The position numbers and the translations under genes are program-made. The notes below the pieces were generated by a model. It did no database searches and was not told the origin of the DNA. It was given only the letters and a program-made list of their open reading frames with translations. DNA of 64,000 bases, from assembly GCF_003259365.1 (NCBI RefSeq), contig NZ_QLLY01000005.1, positions 1 through 64,000 of the forward strand, in the 5' to 3' direction. This DNA is from Streptomyces sp. PsTaAH-137 (GTDB lineage: Bacteria; Actinomycetota; Actinomycetes; Streptomycetales; Streptomycetaceae). This document shows, one piece after another, positions 43,842-51,554 of this stretch. Position 1 is the stretch's first letter; each line of letters starts with the position of its first letter.

Positions 43842-45148
43842 ACACCGCACGTGCCGTCCGCACCGGTGCCGCGCACCGGCTCGCCGCCATCGCCGCGACC
43901 GCGCTCGGCGGGCCGCTCCCGGTCCGGCTGCGCACCTGGGACGGCTCCGAGTCAGGGCCCGTCGACGCCCCCGTGGTCGTCGTACGGTCCCGCAGGGCGC
44001 TGCGCCGACTGGTGTGGCAGCCGGGCGAACTGGGGCTGGCGCAGGCCTATGTGACCGGCGAGATCGACGTGGAGGGCGACCTGGCCACCGGTCTGCGCAC
44101 CATGTGGGCGGCGGCCAGGGAACGCCGGCTGCACCCGCCCCGGCTCACCCTCGCCGAGCGGGCCAACGCCGTCGGCACGGCGGCCCGCCTCGGCGCGGCG
44201 GGGCTGCCGCCCGCGCCGCCCGCGTCCCAGGCGCGGCTGCGCGGCGTGCTGCACAGCAGGTCCCGCGACCGGGCCGCGATCAGCCACCACTACGACCTGT
44301 CCAACGCGTTCTACCGGCTGCTCCTCGACGAGACCATGGCCTACTCGTGCGGCTACTGGGCGTCCGACGCACCGGAGTTCGGCCCCGCGGACGCGCAGCG
44401 CGCCAAGCTGGAGCTGATCTGCCGCAAGCTGGGCCTGGTGAAGGGCGCGCGGCTGCTCGACATCGGCTGCGGCTGGGGATCGCTCACGCTGTACGCGGCC
44501 GAACGGCACGGGGTTCATGTGACGGCCGTGACGCTCGCCGCCGAGCAGGCCGCGCACGTACGGGAACAGGTGCGCGAGCGGGGTCTTGAGGACCTGGTCG
44601 ACGTGGTGTGCCAGGACTACCGCGACATCACGGGCGGCGGCTACGACGCGGTCGCCACCGTCGAGATGGGCGAGCACGTCGGCGACGCCGAGTACCCGGC
44701 GTTCGCGGCGTCCCTGCACCGCCTCGTGCGGCCCGCGGGGCGGGTCCTGGTGCAGCAGATGTCGCGCGGGAGCGTGGCGCCGGGCGGCGGCGCCTTCATC
44801 GAGGCGTACATCGCCCCCGACATGCACATGCGGCCGCTGGGCGACACGGTGGCGCTGCTGGAGTCGGCCGGCCTGGAGGTGCGGTCGACGGAGTCGCTGC
44901 GCGAGCACTACGTGCGCACGGTCGACGCCTGGCACCGCACGCTGGAGGAGCGCTGGAGCGATGTCGTGCGGCTCGTCGGCGAGGAGACGGCCCGGGTGTG
45001 GCGGCTGTACCTGGTCGGCGGCGCCCTGGCGTTCGACGAGCGGCGCATGGGCGTCGACCAGATCCTCTCCGTCCGGCCGACCGCCGACGGCGGCGCCGGC
45101 ATGCCCGCGACACAGCGGGACTGGTACGAGGGGCTGGACGAGCTGTGA
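43838..45148 (+). CDS. cfa: Cyclopropane-synthase-family methyltransferase 2 (canonical active site)
   Basis: A 436-residue paralogue of the previous protein that keeps the canonical residues: Cys171 in MAYSCGYW and the His of VEMGEHVG. SAM site LLDIGCGWGS (206-215); ISHHYDLSNAFYRL at 148-161. It probably forms cyclopropane rings in membrane phospholipids, or adds the second methyl group in a two-step pathway. ATG 43838 overlaps the previous stop (ATGA), with a strong AAGGAGG upstream, so it may be translated well in its own right. Confidence 0.92.
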   Translation: MNTARAVRTGAAHRLAAIAATALGGPLPVRLRTWDGSESGPVDAPVVVVRSRRALRRLVWQPGELGLAQAYVTGEIDVEGDLATGLRTMWAAARERRLHPPRLTLAERANAVGTAARLGAAGLPPAPPASQARLRGVLHSRSRDRAAISHHYDLSNAFYRLLLDETMAYSCGYWASDAPEFGPADAQRAKLELICRKLGLVKGARLLDIGCGWGSLTLYAAERHGVHVTAVTLAAEQAAHVREQVRERGLEDLVDVVCQDYRDITGGGYDAVATVEMGEHVGDAEYPAFAASLHRLVRPAGRVLVQQMSRGSVAPGGGAFIEAYIAPDMHMRPLGDTVALLESAGLEVRSTESLREHYVRTVDAWHRTLEERWSDVVRLVGEETARVWRLYLVGGALAFDERRMGVDQILSVRPTADGGAGMPATQRDWYEGLDEL

Positions 45149-45945
45149 ACGGCTTCCCCTGGGCGGACTTCGCGGCGGGCCTCGGCTGGTCGGCCGCCGC
45201 CGCGCTCGCCGTCCTCCTCGGCACCTTCGCCGTGGCGCTGCGCAAGGGCCTGCACCGGATCGTCGACGTCGCGTGGGGGCTCGGGTTCACGGCGGTGGCC
45301 CTGGTGAGTTACGTGGCGTCGGCCGGCAGCGGCGATCCGGGGCGCCGGGTCCTGGTGACCGTGCTGACGGCGGTGTGGGGCGTCCGGCTGGCCGTCCACA
45401 TCGGCAGGCGCGGCCGCGGGCACGGCGAGGACCCGCGCTACGAACGGATGCTGGCGAAGGCGCCGGGCAGCCGGAACCTCTACGCGCTGCGCATGGTCTA
45501 TCTGCTGCAAGGAGCCCTCGTCTGGCTGGTGTCGCTGCCGGTGCAGGCCGCGGGGTACGTGCCCGGGCCGATGAGCGGGTTCGCCTGGGCGGGTGGCGCG
45601 CTGTGGGCCGTCGGGATGGTCTTCGAGGCGGTGGGCGACGCCCAGTTGGCCCGGTTCAAGGCGGACCCGGCGGCGAAGGGCCGGATCATGGACCGGGGCC
45701 TGTGGCGCTACACCCGGCACCCCAACTATTTCGGTGACTTCTGCGTGTGGTGGGGCCTGTTCCTGCTGACCTGCGACTCGCTCGGGGCGGCGGCCGTCAG
45801 CGTGGTCTCGCCGGTGGTGATGACCCTGTTGCTGACGAAGGGCAGCGGCAAACGCCTGTTGGAACAGCACATGGCCGGGCGGCCGGGCTATACCGAGTAC
45901 GTGGCGCGGACCAGTGGCTTCTTCCCCTGGCCGCCGCGCCGCTGA
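45145..45945 (+). CDS. DUF1295 membrane protein (steroid 5-alpha-reductase-like)
   Basis: A 266-residue protein with about six membrane helices. The C-terminal motif WRYTRHPNYFGDFCVWWG (RHPNYFGD at 191-198) is the NADPH-site signature of the steroid-reductase/ICMT-like fold. Rv0446c of the M. tuberculosis sigK locus is the positional counterpart. It may reduce a modified acyl chain, for example a methylene intermediate; this is inference. GTG 45145 overlaps the previous stop (GTGA). Confidence 0.88.
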   Translation: MNGFPWADFAAGLGWSAAAALAVLLGTFAVALRKGLHRIVDVAWGLGFTAVALVSYVASAGSGDPGRRVLVTVLTAVWGVRLAVHIGRRGRGHGEDPRYERMLAKAPGSRNLYALRMVYLLQGALVWLVSLPVQAAGYVPGPMSGFAWAGGALWAVGMVFEAVGDAQLARFKADPAAKGRIMDRGLWRYTRHPNYFGDFCVWWGLFLLTCDSLGAAAVSVVSPVVMTLLLTKGSGKRLLEQHMAGRPGYTEYVARTSGFFPWPPRR

Positions 45946-45979
45946 CGGCGGATCGCCCACTCGGAAGGAACGGCGCACG

Positions 45980-47494
45980 GTGCCTGAGAACGACACGGAC
46001 GTGGCGGCCCACTGGCTCTTCGGGGACCAATTGGGGCCGCACTTCCTCACGGCGGGACCCGACGGGCCGCACCGGGACACTCCGGTGCTGATGGTGGAGT
46101 CCCGTGGCGTGTTCCTGCGCCGCAGGTTCCATCGCGCGAAGGCGCATCTGGTGCTCTCGGCGATGCGGCACCGCGCGGCCGAACTCGGCGACCGCGTCAC
46201 GTACGTGAAGGCCGACAGCTATGTGCAGGGGGTGCGCGAGGCCGTCGGCGACGCCCCGCTGACGGTCCATCATCCGACCTCCCGCGCGGCCCTGAAGCTG
46301 GTCCGCGCCCGCTCATCGACGCGGGTGCTGCCCGCCCGCGGCTTCCTCGTCGGCCACGACGACTTCCGGGACTGGGCGGCACGGAGCAGTTCCGGACAAC
46401 TGCGCCAGGAGTCCTTCTACCGGTGGGTGCGCGGCAACCACGATCTCCTGATGGACGGCGCCGAGCCGGCCGGCGGGCGCTGGAACCTCGACCACGACAA
46501 CCGGGAACCGGCACCGCGCGGTGCGGCCGACCTCGGGGTGCCCGCCCCCTACCGGCCGCGCGAGGACGAGATCGACGAGGAGGTCCGCGCGGATCTCGAC
46601 CGCTGGCAGCGCGAGGGCACGGTGGAGTTCCTGGGCGACGACGGGCCGCGCCGCTTCCCCGCGACCCGGCGTGAGGCGCTGGCCGCGCTGCGGCGCTTCC
46701 TGGAGTTCCGGCTGCCGACGTTCGGCACGTACGAGGACGCCGTGCTCGCGGCGGACCCCGTCATGAGCCACAGTCTGCTGTCCTCGTCGCTCAATCTCGG
46801 CCTGCTCGACCCGGCGGAGTGCGTCGAGGGCGCGGAGGCCGAGTACCGCGCGGGGCGGGCGCCGCTCAACAGCGTCGAGGGCTTCGTCCGGCAGATCGCC
46901 GGCTGGCGGGAGTACGTGTGGCAGCTCTACTGGCACTTCGGCCCGGAGCACAAAACGGCGAACGTGCTGCGGGCGCACGGCGAGGTGCCGTCCTGGTGGG
47001 AGGAGCTGGACTCCGGCGGTGTGGAGGCCAACTGCCTGTCGCACGTGCTCGACGACGTGCGGGCGACGGGCTACACGCACCACATTCCCCGGCTCATGAT
47101 CCTGGGGAGCTTCGCCCTCCAGCGCGGCTGGGACCCGGCCGAGGTGACGGACTGGTTCCACCGGGCGTTCGTCGACGGCTACGACTGGGTGATGGTGCCG
47201 AACGTCATGGGCATGTCCCAGTTCGCGGACGGCGGGCGGATGACGACGAAGCCGTACACGTCGGGCGGCGCCTACCTCAACCGGATGACCGACTTCTGCG
47301 GTGACTGCCGCTTCAAGCCGACGGTGCGGGTGGGCGACGACGCGTGTCCGTTCACGGCCGGGTACTGGGCGTTCCTGCACCGGCACCGCGCCCGGTTCGA
47401 GCACAATCCGCGGATGGCTCAGGCGGTCCGCGGCCTCGGCCGCCTGAGCGATCTGGACGCCCTGCTCGAACAGGAGCGGGACCGTACCGACTGA
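45980..47494 (+). CDS. Cryptochrome/photolyase family protein, iron-sulfur type
   Basis: A 504-residue flavoprotein of the FeS-BCP (bacterial (6-4) photolyase/CryB) branch. Four cysteines, Cys352, Cys440, Cys443 and Cys456, have exactly the 88-3-13 spacing of the 4Fe-4S ligands in Agrobacterium PhrB. The N-terminal Rossmann-like domain starts HWLFGDQLGPHFL, and the FAD domain contains PYTSGGAYLNRMTDFCGDC in its parts. It uses light to repair UV lesions. It lies 34 bp after the DUF1295 gene, so it is most likely the last gene of the lipid operon. GTG start with AAGGA upstream. Confidence 0.93.
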   Translation: MPENDTDVAAHWLFGDQLGPHFLTAGPDGPHRDTPVLMVESRGVFLRRRFHRAKAHLVLSAMRHRAAELGDRVTYVKADSYVQGVREAVGDAPLTVHHPTSRAALKLVRARSSTRVLPARGFLVGHDDFRDWAARSSSGQLRQESFYRWVRGNHDLLMDGAEPAGGRWNLDHDNREPAPRGAADLGVPAPYRPREDEIDEEVRADLDRWQREGTVEFLGDDGPRRFPATRREALAALRRFLEFRLPTFGTYEDAVLAADPVMSHSLLSSSLNLGLLDPAECVEGAEAEYRAGRAPLNSVEGFVRQIAGWREYVWQLYWHFGPEHKTANVLRAHGEVPSWWEELDSGGVEANCLSHVLDDVRATGYTHHIPRLMILGSFALQRGWDPAEVTDWFHRAFVDGYDWVMVPNVMGMSQFADGGRMTTKPYTSGGAYLNRMTDFCGDCRFKPTVRVGDDACPFTAGYWAFLHRHRARFEHNPRMAQAVRGLGRLSDLDALLEQERDRTD

Positions 47495-47503
47495 CGCGGG
47501 CCG

Positions 47504-48256
47504 TCAGGCGGGCAGTTTCATCAGCGCCACCGGGTCGGTGGTCGGGTGGTCCGATCCGCCCGCCGGTTCGACGGTGATCCCCATCCCGGATGCCCCGTCC
47601 ACGGATCCGTTCAGCAGGACCGTCTGGTCGCTGCGTGCCGCGTCCATGAGTCCGGCCGCCCGCATGGTGCCGCCGTCGTCGAACCACAGCTGGTAGACCT
47701 TGCCCCGGGGCGGCTCGGCCATTCCGCTGACGACGAGGACGGCCCTGTCCTGCGCGGCGGAGACGACGACGGTGCCGCTGGCGCCGCCCGTCAGCCGGGC
47801 CGAGCCGGTCCTGGCGTCCGGCGCCGAGAGCACGGCGGCGATCCGGTCGCTGCTCCGCTCCGCCTCCCTGGCCTGCTGCACCGCGTCCTCGGCGCGCTGG
47901 TGCTGCCACACCGCGACCCCGCCGAGGGAGGCCGCCGCGGCCAGGCAGGCGGCCAGCGCCCACCGCGACAGCAGGCGCCGTCGTGCGGCTCCCGTGCGGG
48001 TCGTCTGCGTGGCGCCCGGCTCCCCCGGCATCTCCTGGCGGACCGTGGTGATGCGGCGCAGCACCTGCTCGCGCAGTTCGGGCCGCGGCTCGTCGGTCGC
48101 GGCCAGGCCGAGCCGGGCGGCGGTCGCGGTGAGTTCGGCGGTCTCCTGCGCGCAGGCCTCGCAGTCCGCGAGATGCCTCTCGAACGCCTCGCGCTCCTCA
48201 TCGGTCAGCGCGTGCACCGCGTAGGCGCCCGTCAGGGTGTGCAGGTCGGCGGTCAT
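47504..48256 (-). CDS. rskA: Anti-sigma-K factor (RskA family)
   Basis: A 250-residue membrane anti-sigma factor. The zinc motif is H28-x3-C32-x2-C35 (HLADCEAC), the single membrane helix is about 98-116, and the outer C-terminal domain (KVYQLWFDDGGTMRAAGL) is the RskA domain. It should hold SigK at the membrane until cleavage by regulated proteolysis. ATG overlaps the sigK stop by four bases (ATGA). Its 3' end faces the photolyase gene with a nine-base gap. Confidence 0.92.
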   Translation of the reverse strand: MTADLHTLTGAYAVHALTDEEREAFERHLADCEACAQETAELTATAARLGLAATDEPRPELREQVLRRITTVRQEMPGEPGATQTTRTGAARRRLLSRWALAACLAAAASLGGVAVWQHQRAEDAVQQAREAERSSDRIAAVLSAPDARTGSARLTGGASGTVVVSAAQDRAVLVVSGMAEPPRGKVYQLWFDDGGTMRAAGLMDAARSDQTVLLNGSVDGASGMGITVEPAGGSDHPTTDPVALMKLPA

Positions 48257-48837
48257 GCGGTCACCCCCAGGCAGTCGCGCAGCCGGATGAGTCCGTCGCG
48301 CAGCCGGGTCTTGACCGTGCCGAGCGGCACGGCGAGCGCCTCGGCGACCTGACGGTAGGTCAGTCCACGGTAGTAGGCGAGCGTGACGGCCTGCCGCTGG
48401 ATCTCGGTCAGGGTGCGCAGACAGCGCCGCACCTGCTCCCGCTCCAGCCGCGCTTCGACCTGCTCGCTGACCTGGTCGTACTCGGGTGTGTGGTCCAGGA
48501 GGGCGGCCTTGCGGTCGCGGGCGGCGGCCGCGTCCACGGACCGTACGCGGTCGATGGCCCGTCGGTGGGCCAGGGTGAGGATCCAGTTCATCGCGGTCCC
48601 GCGGTCGGAGCGGTAGCGGGGCGCCGTGCGCCAGACCTCGACCAGGATCTCCTGGGCGACCTCCTCGGACTGCGCCCGGTCGCGCAGCACGGCGCGCACG
48701 GTGCCGAAGACGGGTCCGGCCACGACGTCGTACACGGCGGTGAAGGCCTTCTCGTCGCCCAGGGCGACCCGCCCCACCAGTTCCTCGAGGTCCGGCTCGT
48801 CGGCCGGACGACCGCCGATGTGCACGGCTTCTTTCAC
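48253..48837 (-). CDS. sigK: ECF sigma factor SigK
   Basis: A 194-residue extracytoplasmic-function sigma factor. Region 2 includes AQEILVEVWRTAPRYRSDRGTAMNW and region 4 LTYRQVAEALAVPLGTVKTRLRDGL. The pairing with rskA and the surrounding genes identify it as the SigK type known from M. tuberculosis. GTG at 48837. Its promoter (48872-48900) carries the same motif as the lipid operon, so it is probably autoregulated. Confidence 0.92.
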   Translation of the reverse strand: MKEAVHIGGRPADEPDLEELVGRVALGDEKAFTAVYDVVAGPVFGTVRAVLRDRAQSEEVAQEILVEVWRTAPRYRSDRGTAMNWILTLAHRRAIDRVRSVDAAAARDRKAALLDHTPEYDQVSEQVEARLEREQVRRCLRTLTEIQRQAVTLAYYRGLTYRQVAEALAVPLGTVKTRLRDGLIRLRDCLGVTA

Positions 48838-48871
48838 TGGGCCCTCCGTGGTCTTTGCATGTCCACGGTTA

Positions 48872-48900
48872 ATTCGGAGCCCGATCGTCCGTGGATTGGT
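48872..48900 (-). promoter_or_regulatory. SigK-like promoter of sigK-rskA
   Basis: On the minus strand ACCAATCC (48893-48900), 11 bases, then GGCTCCGAAT (48872-48881). The -10 CCGAAT is identical to the known mycobacterial SigK -10. The element is 35 bases before the GTG of sigK and stands back-to-back with the next promoter. Confidence 0.75.
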
Positions 48901-48906
48901 CCGTGG

Positions 48907-48935
48907 ACCGATCCGTCTCCGTACCGGCTACGGAT
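48907..48935 (+). promoter_or_regulatory. SigK-like promoter of the alpha/beta hydrolase gene
   Basis: ACCGATCC (48907-48914), 11 bases, then GGCTACGGAT (48926-48935). It matches the two other sites at 16 of 18 fixed positions or better, allowing R and M. The two divergent -35 elements create the palindrome GGTCCGTGGACC (48898-48909). Confidence 0.65.
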
Positions 48936-49000
48936 CGATGATGAGGGGTCTACGGGGAAAGGGCGCGGTACGGCGCCCGGCACGAAGGGAGCGAACACGG

Positions 49001-49657
49001 ATGACGGTGGACGAGCGCGGGTCGAGTGCGGTGCGGACGGGTACGCGCGCGCTGGTGGCGGGCGAGGTTCCTCCCCGGGTGCGTGCCGCGGTGCTGTTCC
49101 TGCACGGTGGCCGGGCCGACAGCCTGGCCCCGTCGCGGCCCTGGCATGCGGCGGCCCTGCGGATGCGGCCGTTCGAGAGGGCCGTGGCCTCCGCGCTGCC
49201 GGACGACGACGTGCTGCTCGCGCGGGTGCGCTATCGCGTGCGCGGGTGGAACGGCGCGGCGGCCGATCCGCTGCGCGACGCCGAGGAGGCCCTCGCGGAA
49301 CTGGTGCGGCTGGTGGGTGAGGTGCCGGTGGTCCTGGTGGGCCATTCGATGGGCGGCCGCACCGCGCTGCGGGTAGCGGGCACGTCCTCGGTACGGGGTG
49401 TCCTGGCGCTCGCGCCGTGGTGCCCAGACGGTGAACCGGTGACTCAGTTGCGGGACAGGGATCTCGTGGTGCTGCACGGGGACCGGGACCGGGTGACGGA
49501 TCCGGTGGCCGCGCGGTCCTTCGTGGAGCGGGCGGGCGCGGCCGGCGCGCGGGCCGAGTTCCGCGGCGTGCCGGGCGGCGATCACGCGATGCTGCGCCGG
49601 GCGGGATTCTGGCATCGCACGGCGGGTTCGGTCGTGGCGGGCATGCTGCCGCGCTGA
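49001..49657 (+). CDS. Alpha/beta hydrolase
   Basis: A 218-residue serine hydrolase of the compact type. Nucleophile elbow GHSMGG (Ser116), oxyanion strand LFLHGG (32-37), Asp in HGDRDRVTDP and His in GGDHAMLRRAG. No signal peptide. ATG at 49001, with AAGGGAG about ten bases upstream. Divergent from sigK, and it carries its own SigK-like promoter, so it is probably part of the same stress regulon. It might cleave damaged acyl groups, but no substrate can be assigned. Confidence 0.85.
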   Translation: MTVDERGSSAVRTGTRALVAGEVPPRVRAAVLFLHGGRADSLAPSRPWHAAALRMRPFERAVASALPDDDVLLARVRYRVRGWNGAAADPLRDAEEALAELVRLVGEVPVVLVGHSMGGRTALRVAGTSSVRGVLALAPWCPDGEPVTQLRDRDLVVLHGDRDRVTDPVAARSFVERAGAAGARAEFRGVPGGDHAMLRRAGFWHRTAGSVVAGMLPR

Positions 49658-49683
49658 GGGCGTGCTTCGCGGAGAAGGCCGCG

Positions 49684-50709
49684 TCAGCGGGGATCGGCGG
49701 CCAGCAGGGCGACGGCCTCGCGCAGCCCGGCGGGCTGGGACGCCCGGTCGACGGTGGCGCCCCGCCAGCCGGGTCCGGCCAGGTGCAGCCGGGGCTGCTG
49801 CCGGGCGCCCTGGGGGCCCCAGGTCGACTGGAGGAGGTGCTGGGCCAGCGGGGTGTTCGCCAGCGAGCGGGCCTGCGACCAGAGCATGACCGCGGCGGGG
49901 CCGGTGCGGCGCACCGTCGAGACGAGGGCGTCGGCGGGCACGGCGGCGCCCAGCATCCGGGCCGGGCGGCCCGCCTGGAGCAGCGCCGCGTGCACGGCCT
50001 CCAGCGGAAGGGTGTGCTGCTCGCCGGGCACGCACGCCAGCAGCACCCAGTTGTCGTCGCGGCTCGCCTCGGGGAGGCCCAGCAGGTACGGCGCGTTGCG
50101 CAGCGCCGTCGACACGTGCCAGGACAGCAGGTGCTCGACCTCGACGTACCGGTCGCCCGAGGTCTCCCACTTGCGGCCGACCGCGTGCAGGGTCGGCATC
50201 ATGAGTTCCTCCCAGGCAGCGATCACCCCGTACGTCCGCACGAACGCGTTCAGCCGCTCCTGAACGGCAGTGGAGTCGAGGCGCAGGGCGGCCCGGATGA
50301 GCCCGCGGCACTCGGTCCTGACCGTGCCGGGCGGCACCGGCGAGGAGTCGGCGACCGATGCGTCCGCCGGGGCGATCGTGGCGTCGACGGATCCCGTGCC
50401 GGAGCGTTCCGCGGGTACGACGACGGCCTTCGCGGCGTGTTCCTTGACGACGCGCGCGGCTTCGGCGGGCGGTACGCCGGATGCGGTCAGCCGGCACATC
50501 TCCTCGATCATGGCCACGTCCTGGGGTGACCAGCGGCGGTGCCGGCCCTCGTCCCGGCGGGCCGGGCCGAGGTCGTAGCGCCGGTCCCACGAGCGCAGGG
50601 TCGTGGGCGAGATGCCGAGGCGCCGCGCCAGCGAGCCCGACGTGATCCCGGCGCCGTCGGCGGTCGAGGGGCGCCGGGACGATCGCGCCGGAGCATCACC
50701 AGTGTCCAT
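49684..50709 (-). CDS. litR: B12-dependent MerR-type light regulator (LitR/CarH family)
   Basis: A 341-residue regulator with a MerR HTH (about 22-92; GSLARRLGISPTTLRSWDRRY), a helical B12-capping domain and a C-terminal cobalamin-binding domain. The capping motif is Trp181-x10-Glu192-His193. The cobalt-ligand loop GEQHTLP (His232) is the relaxed DxHxxG motif. In Streptomyces, LitR binds adenosylcobalamin, represses in the dark and releases on light. ATG 50709 lies six bases after a TATAGT -10, so it is probably leaderless. Divergent from the ECF sigma gene. Confidence 0.87.
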   Translation of the reverse strand: MDTGDAPARSSRRPSTADGAGITSGSLARRLGISPTTLRSWDRRYDLGPARRDEGRHRRWSPQDVAMIEEMCRLTASGVPPAEAARVVKEHAAKAVVVPAERSGTGSVDATIAPADASVADSSPVPPGTVRTECRGLIRAALRLDSTAVQERLNAFVRTYGVIAAWEELMMPTLHAVGRKWETSGDRYVEVEHLLSWHVSTALRNAPYLLGLPEASRDDNWVLLACVPGEQHTLPLEAVHAALLQAGRPARMLGAAVPADALVSTVRRTGPAAVMLWSQARSLANTPLAQHLLQSTWGPQGARQQPRLHLAGPGWRGATVDRASQPAGLREAVALLAADPR

Positions 50710-50715
50710 GGATCA

Positions 50716-50721
50716 ACTATA
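50716..50721 (-). promoter_or_regulatory. -10 TATAGT of litR
   Basis: TATAGT on the minus strand ends six bases before the litR ATG. A CGATGCGTA element (50723-50731) abuts it and recurs at 50836-50844, nearer the sigma gene. Confidence 0.45.
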
Positions 50722-50835
50722 TCGATGCGTAACCGCTGCATGCCTGATGGAGGCCCGAAGACGCCGTCCATCCCGCCCCATCGCCGCGGCATGAGCCCGC
50801 GAGAGTCCAACGAACACGATCGCCACCCGGCAAAG

Positions 50836-50861
50836 CGATGCGTATTCGTTGCGAGTCGAAT
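50836..50861 (+). promoter_or_regulatory. Possible LitR site before the ECF sigma gene
   Basis: A second CGATGCGTA copy (50836-50844) overlaps the dyad ATTCG-N8-CGAAT (50844-50861). It lies 60 bases before the litS start. LitR binding is inferred from position only. Confidence 0.35.
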
Positions 50862-50920
50862 CGGTGCGGATCGCTGGTCATGGTGGGCTCACTCAGTCGG
50901 CCACAGAAGGGCACGGGTCC

Positions 50921-51535
50921 ATGCGCGCGCAAACGATTTCCCGGACGACGACGCCGCACGGTGACCTGTGGGCCCCCGTCGAGGAGTCCCTCGCCGACGA
51001 GGAGCTCGCGGCCGGACTCTGCGACGGCCAGGAAGCCTGCCTGGAGGCCGCCTACCACCGCTGGGGCACGCTGGTCCACACGCTGGCCTACCGCTCGCTG
51101 GGCGACGCGCGGGAGGCCGAGGACGTCACCCAGCAGGTGTTCCTGGCCGTCTGGCGCGGCCGGGACGGCTACGACCCGGCGCGCGGCGCCCTGGCCGGCT
51201 GGATCGTCGGCATCACCCGGCGCAAGATCGCCGACGCGCTGCGCGCACGCACCCGGCGCTCCGATCTGGCGTCGGCCGCGGAGGCGCAGCTGAGCCTGGC
51301 CCCCACGACCGCCGACGACGCCCCGCAGCGCACCCTCGACCGGGTCGTGGTGAGCCACGAGCTGGCGCAGTTGCCCGCGACGCAGCGCCGCGTGCTGGAA
51401 CTGGCCTTCTTCTCCGACCTCACCCACACCCAGATCGCGCAGGTGACGGGGTGGCCGCTGGGCACGGTGAAGAGTCACTCGAAGCGTGGCCTGCACCGGC
51501 TGCGGCTGCGGCTCGTCGGCACCGACCTCGGCTGA
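50921..51535 (+). CDS. litS: ECF sigma factor, LitS-like
   Basis: A 204-residue ECF sigma factor. Region 2 DAREAEDVTQQVFLAVWRGRDGYDPARGALAGW and region 4 LTHTQIAQVTGWPLGTVKSHSKRGL in their parts are intact. The divergent B12-MerR gene makes this the LitS-type factor that drives light-induced genes in Streptomyces. ATG at 50921 has AAGGG nine bases upstream. No anti-sigma gene is adjacent; LitR would provide the control. It converges on the SDR-DUF2867 gene. Symbol assigned by context. Confidence 0.85.
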   Translation: MRAQTISRTTTPHGDLWAPVEESLADEELAAGLCDGQEACLEAAYHRWGTLVHTLAYRSLGDAREAEDVTQQVFLAVWRGRDGYDPARGALAGWIVGITRRKIADALRARTRRSDLASAAEAQLSLAPTTADDAPQRTLDRVVVSHELAQLPATQRRVLELAFFSDLTHTQIAQVTGWPLGTVKSHSKRGLHRLRLRLVGTDLG

Positions 51536-51554
51536 ACCGCAGCCGAACCCGCGC

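Noticed and set aside
40532..47494. Carotenoid gene cluster, as often linked to litR/litS
   Set aside because: The FAD oxidoreductase resembles the desaturase superfamily, but no phytoene synthase, GGPP synthase or cyclase genes are present. DUF1365 and the two methyltransferases point to lipid chemistry.
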